A stretch of DNA of 8,366 bases from Spirochaetota bacterium. GTDB lineage: Bacteria > Spirochaetota > Leptospiria > Turneriellales > Turneriellaceae. A program made the translations under genes and the position numbers. Below the pieces are notes generated by a model. It saw nothing but the letters and a program-made list of their open reading frames with translations, ran no database searches and was not told the origin of the DNA. Location of the stretch: the NCBI GenBank assembly GCA_963205035.1, contig CAUJII010000104.1, forward strand, positions 1-8,366, read 5' to 3'. Below, piece after piece: positions 1-5,975 of this stretch (its first letter is position 1; every line of letters starts with the position of its first letter).

Positions 1-2439
1 TTTGTTTGGGGTAAAATTGCTCCCATAACGCTTTCAGGCGAGAAGGTTCCAAGCACTCCCGAGCTTTTCGACCTCACGCGCGAAGCCGAGCGCATCGGGA
101 TCTTGCCGCTCGGGGGAGAGGCGGGACTGGGAATCTGGGAAAACCCACAAGATGGTGACGGATTTAGCTTGAGCCTCGAAATCTTGCGGATTGTCGCGCA
201 AAGCTCTGCGTCGCTCGCGTATGCGTGGCATAACCGGGCCCTCGGTCAATATATCGCGCGTGGAATAGTTAGTCGCACAGACCAAAATGACATTGTAGCG
301 CTCGATACACACGCGGGACTTGCCCGCTATTCACTTGCGCGGCTTTTCCAGGGGGCATCGCTCAGCGAAGACGACGATGCAATCTTGACAGATTATTTTG
401 GCTCCGCTGAGACAGCGACAAAGAAGCGCTACGTCGCGTGGATTCACGAGGCACCGGTCTTTCTCCCCGTGTATGAAAATAAGAGCTTAGAATGGCATCT
501 TTTCTCGTGGAGTGCTTTCGAGCACGAAAATGTACGAACGCACGGTCTCGACCACCTCAAGCATTCGATGGTGCGCATTCGAGAGAAGCCTCTAAAGAAA
601 TCGCCGGCTCTTTCAAAAAACGCCGCCAACTTTATCCAAGTCTTGAGTCTGCATGCGGCGGGTTTGTTGGCAATCCAAACGGGGCTTGCCGAAAGCGCGA
701 AGAAGACCGCTCTGAGTTACGCTCTCGAGCGCGAGCAAGGCGGATCTCTCCTCGCAAAGCACCCGGCAATTCAAGAGTTGCTCCTGACGATAAACGGCGC
801 AGTAAACCAAGCGAATACAAGCCTTGCTTCACTCAAAGCTCCCGGTTCAATCGTCGAACTTGTAGATACAATCGAAAAGCGTGCGTCGCTCCAAGATGCG
901 CTTTATTCCGCTACGACAAACGCTGTACAAGTCTTGGGTGGCTACGGGTATATGCAAGATTATCTCGTCGAACGGTTCGTGCGCGATCAAAACCACCTCG
1001 CGCTCTTGGGTGGTGGCGTTACAGAAAGTCGTCTCTTTTTAGCGGAGCTTAAGGGATTAAATTCCCCGACGCATGAGAGTGCAACGAACTCTAACTATTC
1101 CACGCAATCGGATACGATTGAGAGGCGGAATGCTCTTCACCCACAGCGCGCGATGGGTAAGCTCGATTTCGTCGCTCGCCATCTCGTCACGTACGAGCCT
1201 TCAAGCGTGTGGCAGATGGATACCGACTTACTGCCGCGTGCGCTCGCAAAGTACCGCACACGCATGCGTGATTTTGCGCGCGAGCACATCGCTCCTCATG
1301 CCTTATCGCTCGACCAACAAAAAAACAGCGAGACGCTCAAAAAAATTTTTCTTGAAGCGGCGAGAGAAGACATCTTCGCAGACCTCTTGCCGCCCCCTGT
1401 CGGTAAGGGTCGCTTCGATGTGACTCTCCACCCGATGCCTTTTTTTGCGTCTCTCAAGGCAGAAGAGCTGTGCGCGGCTTGCGGGGGCATTGGGCTTGCA
1501 CTCCTTGCACACGCCTTAGGTGTCGCGCCGATTGTGTTGAGCGGCGACATCCAAGCGATTGCGCGCTTTGCGCCTGCTGTTTTAGGAAGACCCGAAAGGG
1601 GAGTCCCTCCGAAAATTGCAGCGTTCGCCATAACAGAACCCGCCGCCGGTTCAGACGTCGAAGAAACCGAAGGTGCGAGTCTTTACAAACCCGGAACTGT
1701 GGCGCGGCGCGTTCCACACGGGTGGCTTTTGAACGGCAGAAAAGTTTTCATTAGCGGTGGAGACATTGCAGATTACGTGTCTGTGTTTGCAGCTCTCGAA
1801 AACGAAGGCATGGAGTCGTGGACATGCTTTCTGGTAGAAAAAGATTTTCCCGGTATCTCGCGCGGCCGCAACGAGAAGAAAATGGGGCAGCGGGCTTCTT
1901 CTGCGACAGAGCTCATTTTTGAAGACGTGTTCGTGGGTGACGAAAACGTGATAGGTGGCCTGCGGAACGGCTGGGCAATCAACCGCGCCGTCTTGAATTA
2001 CAGCCGCACCCCCGTTGCCGCTATTGCATTGGGGATTGCACGCGGTGCGCTCGAGGCGGCAGAAAAATTTGCCGTGAACCAAAAGTTGGGAAGAAGCCGC
2101 CTCGTCGAATTCCAAGAAGTGCAGTTGGCACTCTCGAACATGATGATTCAGGATTCCGCAATGCGTGCCATGCTGTGGCAGTCGAGCAACCAGTGGACAA
2201 TGCGGCAGTACCGCGCATCGGCTGCGAAAGTTTTTTGCTCAGACACAGCGGTTTCGGTTTGCAAACAGGCGATGGAGCTCATGGGGAACCATGGGTTTAC
2301 GGCAAGCCACCACGCAGAAAAGGCATGGCGCGATGCGAGGCTCACGCAAATTTATGAGGGCACAAACCAGATTAACCGGTTGGGTGTCATCGAAGACCAG
2401 TGGCAGGAACTCGAAAATTTTTCCCAAACGAAAATATAA
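1..2439 (+). CDS. Tandem (two-domain) acyl-CoA dehydrogenase, 5' end cut by window edge
   Basis: Frame 1 is open from base 1 to TAA at 2437-2439 (812 residues, numbered from the edge); the true start lies upstream. Two acyl-CoA dehydrogenase (ACAD) copies are joined head to tail. The C-terminal copy (about residues 386-812) is complete: ITEPAAGSD FAD/substrate signature at 544-552, KVFISGG at 581-587, and IYEGTNQI at 784-791, where E786 aligns with the catalytic base of medium-chain ACADs. The N-terminal copy (about 1-385) keeps the C-terminal helical domain (LGGYGYMQDYLVER, 312-325) but its middle beta domain is short and lacks the TEPxAGSD signature, and G337 stands where the catalytic Glu should be. 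By family knowledge these are FAD enzymes making trans-2-enoyl-CoA and passing electrons to ETF. I infer one active and one structural domain in a single chain, comparable to mycobacterial FadE heteromers. Substrate is unknown. The next gene's ribosome site overlaps its stop. Confidence 0.9.
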   Translation, partial: FVWGKIAPITLSGEKVPSTPELFDLTREAERIGILPLGGEAGLGIWENPQDGDGFSLSLEILRIVAQSSASLAYAWHNRALGQYIARGIVSRTDQNDIVALDTHAGLARYSLARLFQGASLSEDDDAILTDYFGSAETATKKRYVAWIHEAPVFLPVYENKSLEWHLFSWSAFEHENVRTHGLDHLKHSMVRIREKPLKKSPALSKNAANFIQVLSLHAAGLLAIQTGLAESAKKTALSYALEREQGGSLLAKHPAIQELLLTINGAVNQANTSLASLKAPGSIVELVDTIEKRASLQDALYSATTNAVQVLGGYGYMQDYLVERFVRDQNHLALLGGGVTESRLFLAELKGLNSPTHESATNSNYSTQSDTIERRNALHPQRAMGKLDFVARHLVTYEPSSVWQMDTDLLPRALAKYRTRMRDFAREHIAPHALSLDQQKNSETLKKIFLEAAREDIFADLLPPPVGKGRFDVTLHPMPFFASLKAEELCAACGGIGLALLAHALGVAPIVLSGDIQAIARFAPAVLGRPERGVPPKIAAFAITEPAAGSDVEETEGASLYKPGTVARRVPHGWLLNGRKVFISGGDIADYVSVFAALENEGMESWTCFLVEKDFPGISRGRNEKKMGQRASSATELIFEDVFVGDENVIGGLRNGWAINRAVLNYSRTPVAAIALGIARGALEAAEKFAVNQKLGRSRLVEFQEVQLALSNMMIQDSAMRAMLWQSSNQWTMRQYRASAAKVFCSDTAVSVCKQAMELMGNHGFTASHHAEKAWRDARLTQIYEGTNQINRLGVIEDQWQELENFSQTKI

Positions 2440-2449
2440 GGAGTAGATA

Positions 2450-3229
2450 ATGAAATCCCACTTTTTTCCCAAGCAGACAAAAAAATTTCAAACCAAGGCT
2501 GGTATGGTCGACTTACCGATTCTCTATTACGATACGAGCGCTTTTATGGCGTTCTTCACCGCAGATATTGCGAGAGCGCGTTCGTTGCTTTCAGGAACAG
2601 GTCTCAAGCCCGTGCCGCTCTTGGGCGGGCAGACTCTAGTCGGTGTTGCGGCGTATGAATACCGCTCCACGACGGTCGGTGTCTATAACGAAGTCGGCCT
2701 TGCGATTGCAGCACTGCCTGACGGAACACCTTTTGCAGAGCTTGCGCTGGCGGAGTTACTCCTCCCGTCTGTCTTGAGGCGTTTGGGGTTCTATGTCGCA
2801 GATTTGCCCGTGACAACCGCCGAAGCGAATGCCGCAGGCCGTGAGATTTGGGGATACCCGAAATTTGTGACAAAGATACCGCTCACCCATTCTGCCGCGA
2901 ATTTTGACCTCAAAGTCATGGACCCTGAAGCACCACAAGAGAGTATCTTCGAGTTAGCGGGAGGTATAACGCGGTATATACGCCTACCGAATATCGATTT
3001 GCACACATGGTCGCTCTTGAACGGCGATTTAATTTCAACGCGTGTCACGACACGCGGCAGCGCACAGTATTGCCTGCGGCCTGAGATGGTTCTGCACTTG
3101 GGCAAAAGCTCCCATGCGATGCGGCAGCACTTGGAGCTTTTGGGACTGGACGGCAAGAGACCGTTTGCCTTCTCTTCGTCGGATGATTTCCAGTCGATTT
3201 TACCCGAAGGGAAGGTAATGCAACCCTAA
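2450..3229 (+). CDS. Acetoacetate decarboxylase-family protein
   Basis: This 259-residue protein has a length close to the usual 245-260 of acetoacetate decarboxylases. The family hallmark GREIWGYPKF lies at 130-139; K138 aligns with the Schiff-base lysine (Lys115 of the Clostridium acetobutylicum enzyme), and E81 in YNEVG aligns with that enzyme's active-site Glu76. The neighbouring second lysine (Lys116), which lowers the pKa of the catalytic lysine in true decarboxylases, is Phe139 here. Acetoacetate decarboxylation to acetone and CO2 is therefore uncertain; relatives with one lysine include enzymes acting on other keto acids. No signal peptide is seen, so it is probably cytosolic. ATG 2450 is supported by AAGGAG at 2438-2443, six bases upstream, overlapping the stop of the acyl-CoA dehydrogenase. 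The 10-nt gap implies co-transcription and perhaps a shared pathway. Confidence 0.85.
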   Translation: MKSHFFPKQTKKFQTKAGMVDLPILYYDTSAFMAFFTADIARARSLLSGTGLKPVPLLGGQTLVGVAAYEYRSTTVGVYNEVGLAIAALPDGTPFAELALAELLLPSVLRRLGFYVADLPVTTAEANAAGREIWGYPKFVTKIPLTHSAANFDLKVMDPEAPQESIFELAGGITRYIRLPNIDLHTWSLLNGDLISTRVTTRGSAQYCLRPEMVLHLGKSSHAMRQHLELLGLDGKRPFAFSSSDDFQSILPEGKVMQP

Positions 3230-3277
3230 CTCATTTTCTTCTTGAAGGAATGGAGTTGAAAAGCGGATTGCCTCTCT

Positions 3278-3631
3278 ATGGCCGGACCGATAGAGCAACA
3301 GTTTGATTTGAGCGAAGAACGTGCGCAATTGTATACCTATTTTCAGGTCAAAGGCGCGATGAATTCGCAAAACACTCACGAGGTCAGACGCCGTTTTCTC
3401 GACGCTTCAAACCGAGGCAACATCTTGCTCGATATGAGCGGGGTCGAGCTCATCGTTTCGACAGGTATCGGCCTTCTCTTCGAGATGAGCGAGCAGCTTT
3501 CGCGCATCAACAAAAAACTCGTCCTCATCAAACCCTCTGCGCGTGTCGAGCAAGTCATCAGCATGACTGGCTTTACCGAAATGTTTTCATACGCCGAGTC
3601 GCGCATGGCAGCCGAAAAACTCTTGGAATAA
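3278..3631 (+). CDS. STAS-domain protein (anti-sigma factor antagonist-like)
   Basis: The 117-residue protein is a single STAS domain of the SpoIIAA/RsbV type and size. The core strand and helix start read ILLDMSGVELIVSTGIGLLF (49-68). Ser61 aligns with the serine that an RsbW/SpoIIAB-type kinase phosphorylates in the D-S-S/T-G motif; the preceding Asp is Val60 here, while T62-G63 are kept. By family knowledge such proteins bind an anti-sigma or switch-protein kinase when unphosphorylated. No kinase or sigma factor gene is in the window, so the partner is unknown. ATG 3278 is the first usable start after the in-frame TGA at 3257-3259. Its ribosome site is weak (AGCGGA, 3262-3267); a better AAGGA at 3245-3249 is too distant. 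The gap to the previous gene is 48 nt and to the next gene 1 nt, so it groups with the downstream envelope genes. Confidence 0.85.
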   Translation: MAGPIEQQFDLSEERAQLYTYFQVKGAMNSQNTHEVRRRFLDASNRGNILLDMSGVELIVSTGIGLLFEMSEQLSRINKKLVLIKPSARVEQVISMTGFTEMFSYAESRMAAEKLLE

Positions 3632-3632
3632 C

Positions 3633-4418
3633 ATGGCCGAAGGCAAAAAGCTTTTTAGCGCCGAGAACAAAGCCGGCGACAAATTCAATTATGCGCGCAA
3701 GGCGTTTCACCTGTTGGGTTTATTTATCCCCCTGGGGTATTTTTTTACTTGGCTCGACCCCATTAGCCCGTGGGTCTTCAAAGAGACCACGCGCTCTCTA
3801 ATTTTTTGGGTGACGGGAATTATCACCGTTCTCTTCCTTATTATCGAACTTCTTCGATTTAATTTCAAATTTTGGCAAGACCTCTTCGTAAAAGTGGTAG
3901 GGCCGATGCTCAAGGGCAAAGAACTCGACAAGATGCACGGGAGTGTGCCGTATATTCTTGCACTCTGCCTTGTGATTGGTTTTTTCCCACGCGACATTGC
4001 GATTCTCTCTATCCTCTTTCTCACGTTTGGCGACCCGGCAGCGGCGCTCGTCGGCGGCAAATACGGAACAATCCGTTTCTACAACGGCAAGAGTTTGCAA
4101 GGAACACTCGGCGGTATGGCCGGCGCGTTCTTGGCGGGTTTGCTATACCTCGTGGTGCTTTCGGCGTTCGGTGCGGTGTCCGACTATGTGCTTTGGGATA
4201 CCTATGGCATCCGCCTCGAGAACTGGCTCATGCTTTTCGTGGGCGCGGTTGCGGCGCTTCTCATCGAGTTTGTGAGCCATGAGGGGTTCTTAGACGACAA
4301 CCTCACAATCCCCATGGGGGCATCTCTCGTCATGATTGGCACGCACCTCCTCACAACAGGCCACACATGGGCGGTCTATTTTTACGATTGGCGCGCACTC
4401 CTTTTCCCGACTAACTAA
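3633..4418 (+). CDS. Dgk1/Sec59/VTE5-like polytopic membrane kinase (often annotated as phosphatidate cytidylyltransferase)
   Basis: This 261-residue protein is strongly hydrophobic, with about six or seven likely membrane segments (roughly residues 24-41, 55-74, 106-118, 121-142, 160-183, 196-213, 226-247). It carries the family motifs: TFGDPAAALVGGKYG (131-145), GKSLQGTLGG (152-161) and DDNLTIP (221-227). These belong to the CTP-dependent diacylglycerol kinase/dolichol kinase/phytol kinase family, which phosphorylates lipid alcohols at the membrane using a nucleoside triphosphate. Bacterial members are frequently labelled phosphatidate cytidylyltransferase, although they are not typical CdsA. 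The lipid substrate cannot be told from sequence. Residues 1-20 are charged and probably cytosolic. ATG 3633 lies one base after the STAS stop with no clear ribosome site, suggesting translational coupling. The TAA at 4416-4418 directly abuts the next start. Confidence 0.82.
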   Translation: MAEGKKLFSAENKAGDKFNYARKAFHLLGLFIPLGYFFTWLDPISPWVFKETTRSLIFWVTGIITVLFLIIELLRFNFKFWQDLFVKVVGPMLKGKELDKMHGSVPYILALCLVIGFFPRDIAILSILFLTFGDPAAALVGGKYGTIRFYNGKSLQGTLGGMAGAFLAGLLYLVVLSAFGAVSDYVLWDTYGIRLENWLMLFVGAVAALLIEFVSHEGFLDDNLTIPMGASLVMIGTHLLTTGHTWAVYFYDWRALLFPTN

Positions 4419-5402
4419 GTGGCGACGGCGGTGTTACAAGACCGTTTCGAGGCACCGCTCTGGCCGCTCTTGCGTCTTAAACCCGCATTCTTGTTGCGTG
4501 ACGGCATCTTGACGCCGCTCGAACGCCTGCGCCGTAGTGGGATAAATACCACAGAGGTGCAGAGCAACCATAGTCTGTCGGAATTATCCCTTTTCTGCAA
4601 AATTTTTGATATTGCGCCGCTCAAAGCAGCAGCACCCGATGGAGCGGCGTTAGACCCGGCGTCTCTCGTCGCGGGTATAGGGGAGAAAATCAGCACCGAC
4701 CTTGCGCTCTTGAATTGGACTAACTATTCAAATCCCGAGCGAGCGGTGGTCGAAGGCGACAGGGCTGCGCTCTTTGCGCACCCCACGGCTCACTTGTCGC
4801 GCCATGCGGTTTTCGACACGACGGCGGGGCCTGTTGTCGTCGACCAAGAGGCGCAGATCGGCGCGTTTTGTCTTCTGAAAGGGCCGCTTTACATTGGGCC
4901 TAAAACGCAGCTCGACAACTGCCAGATTTCCAATGCAATCGTGGGCACCTCTTGCCGCATCGGCGGCGAGGTGAGCGATTCAATTATCGGGGATTACTCC
5001 AATAAGCACCACGAGGGTTTCTTGGGGCATTCTCTCGTGGGCGATTGGGTGAATCTGGGGGCGCTGACAACGACTTCGGACCTCAAGAATAACTACGGCG
5101 AAATCAAACTTCCCTTCAAAGCGACTAACTATGCGACGCAAACGATCAAGTTCGGTTCGATTATCGGCGATTTTGTAAAAACCGCAATCGGGACCTTACT
5201 CAACACCGGCACCGTTATCGACATCGGCGCAAACCTCTTCGGGGAGTCGCGCTGGTCGGGTTATGTCGAGCCGTTCACATGGGGGAGCGATGCGCGTTAT
5301 GACCTCACGCTATTTTTGCGCGACGCGCAGCGCATGATGCAACGGCGCGGCAAACACGTTTCTGCTACGTTGGAAGAGCTTCTGAAGAACTTATATTCTT
5401 GA
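4419..5402 (+). CDS. GlmU-related sugar nucleotidyltransferase/acetyltransferase-like protein (left-handed beta-helix)
   Basis: The protein has 327 residues. From about residue 118 to 290 it shows hexapeptide-type repeats of a left-handed beta-helix. The most diagnostic stretch, 183-227, includes YSNKHHEGFLGHS and DLKNNYG, matching the GlmU-related proteins known from Bacteroidetes and some other phyla. H198 aligns with the catalytic His363 of E. coli GlmU acetyltransferase. The N-terminal part (1-115) has a family-like start, RLKPAFLLRDGILTPLERLR (19-38), but is much shorter than a full nucleotidyltransferase domain and lacks the GxGTR-type loop. I infer an acyltransferase acting on a sugar or sugar nucleotide for envelope polysaccharide; uridylyltransferase activity is doubtful. 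GTG 4419 follows the kinase stop with no gap and no ribosome site; GTG 4431 in the same frame is an alternative, with weak AAGTGG at 4417-4422. Confidence 0.78.
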   Translation: MATAVLQDRFEAPLWPLLRLKPAFLLRDGILTPLERLRRSGINTTEVQSNHSLSELSLFCKIFDIAPLKAAAPDGAALDPASLVAGIGEKISTDLALLNWTNYSNPERAVVEGDRAALFAHPTAHLSRHAVFDTTAGPVVVDQEAQIGAFCLLKGPLYIGPKTQLDNCQISNAIVGTSCRIGGEVSDSIIGDYSNKHHEGFLGHSLVGDWVNLGALTTTSDLKNNYGEIKLPFKATNYATQTIKFGSIIGDFVKTAIGTLLNTGTVIDIGANLFGESRWSGYVEPFTWGSDARYDLTLFLRDAQRMMQRRGKHVSATLEELLKNLYS

Positions 5403-5427
5403 CGATAAGAGAATTGTACGATATGTT
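5399..5427 (+). promoter_or_regulatory. Candidate sigma70-type promoter of the yefM-yoeB operon
   Basis: TTGACG (5399-5404, five of six to consensus) is separated by exactly 17 bases from TATGTT (5422-5427, four of six). The -35 overlaps the stop codon of the upstream gene. Expected initiation about seven bases after the -10 falls at or next to the GTG start at 5434, so the transcript may be leaderless. Inferred from sequence only. Confidence 0.5.
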
Positions 5428-5432
5428 GTACG
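5413..5432 (+). promoter_or_regulatory. Candidate YefM-YoeB operator: two TGTACG motifs 12 bp apart
   Basis: TGTACG occurs at 5415-5420 and again at 5427-5432, each inside TTGTACG. The first sits in an imperfect palindrome, ATTGTACGAT (5413-5422). E. coli YefM-YoeB binds neighbouring palindromes with TGTACA cores; as I recall their centres are also about one helical turn (12 bp) apart. The sites flank and overlap the -10 element, so bound antitoxin-toxin complex would block RNA polymerase. Assignment to YefM is inference from position and motif. Confidence 0.55.
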
Positions 5433-5433
5433 C

Positions 5434-5682
5434 GTGCAAGCAGTGTCTTACAGTGAGTTAAGAAAGAACCTCAAAAAGTATATGGACGATGCTTTTTCGG
5501 GACACTATCCGCTCATCATCACACGCAAAAATAACGAGAACGTCGTCCTGTTGTCTTTAGATGAATTTAATTCTTTACAAGAGACGAATTACTTACTGTC
5601 CTCGGCGCCGAATATAAAGCACCTTAAGAAGTCGATAGCACAACATAAAGCAAACAAATTGAAAAAAATTCAGATTAGCTGA
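5434..5682 (+). CDS. yefM: YefM/Phd-family antitoxin
   Basis: This 82-residue protein matches YefM along its length: VSYSELRKNL (4-13), the central LIITRKNNENVVLLSLDEFN region (27-46), then LQETNYLLSSAPN (48-60). By family knowledge the N-terminal half forms the dimeric DNA-binding fold and the C-terminal tail (about 52-82) wraps and neutralises YoeB. The chosen GTG at 5434 restores the usual family N-terminus (M-x-x-V/I-S-Y-S-E); GTG 5443 is an in-frame alternative. No Shine-Dalgarno precedes either, consistent with a leaderless message from the promoter at 5399-5427. The stop overlaps the toxin ATG by one base (TGATG), the standard coupled arrangement. A+T content is higher than in the flanking genes, suggesting acquisition by transfer. 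Confidence 0.92.
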   Translation: MQAVSYSELRKNLKKYMDDAFSGHYPLIITRKNNENVVLLSLDEFNSLQETNYLLSSAPNIKHLKKSIAQHKANKLKKIQIS

Positions 5683-5939
5683 TGGATGTCCTGTTTACCG
5701 ATGCCGGTTGGAAAGACTATCTATATTGGCAACGTGAAGATAGAAAAACGCTCAAGAAAATCAATGATCTCATTAGAGACATTATACGTTCGCCTTATGA
5801 TGGGATTGGCAAACCAGAACCATTAAGACACGATCTTCAAGGCTATTGGTCGAGACGGATAGACATAGAACACCGGTTGGTTTATCAAATAGAGCAACCC
5901 GACAGACTCATAATTATAGCCTGCCGGTTTCACTACTAG
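5682..5939 (+). CDS. yoeB: YoeB-family ribosome-dependent mRNA interferase toxin
   Basis: This 85-residue protein is one residue longer than E. coli YoeB and similar throughout: DYLYWQ (12-17), KKINDLI (25-31), KPEPLRHDL (44-52), WSRRI (56-60), EHRLVYQI (63-70) and the C-terminal CRFHY (81-85). The residues used for catalysis in E. coli YoeB (Glu46, Arg65, His83, Tyr84) are all present as E46, R65, H84 and Y85, so the toxin looks intact. By family knowledge it enters the ribosomal A site and cleaves mRNA, halting translation until YefM neutralises it. Its ATG overlaps the antitoxin stop. It ends 36 bases from the end of recA, which is convergent. Confidence 0.95.
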   Translation: MDVLFTDAGWKDYLYWQREDRKTLKKINDLIRDIIRSPYDGIGKPEPLRHDLQGYWSRRIDIEHRLVYQIEQPDRLIIIACRFHY

Positions 5940-5941
5940 TC

Positions 5942-5958
5942 GCGCAAGTCGCCTGCGC
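5942..5958. repeat. Short inverted repeat between convergent yoeB and recA
   Basis: GCGCA (5942-5946) and TGCGC (5954-5958) can pair as a five-base-pair stem with a seven-base loop in the 36-base gap between yoeB and recA. No U-run follows the stem on either transcript, so it is not a convincing intrinsic terminator. It may only slow or protect 3' ends. Confidence 0.3.
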
Positions 5959-5975
5959 CCATGGAAAAAATAGCG

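Noticed and set aside
103..105. TTG as the start of the acyl-CoA dehydrogenase
   Set aside because: The frame is open and protein-like right to base 1 with no ribosome site at 103, so the gene continues off the left edge.
1651..2115. Minus-strand open frame of 154 codons inside the acyl-CoA dehydrogenase
   Set aside because: It lies opposite a well-conserved coding region and its product shows no recognisable family features.
5942..5958. Intrinsic terminator between yoeB and recA
   Set aside because: The stem is only five base pairs and no U-run follows on either strand.
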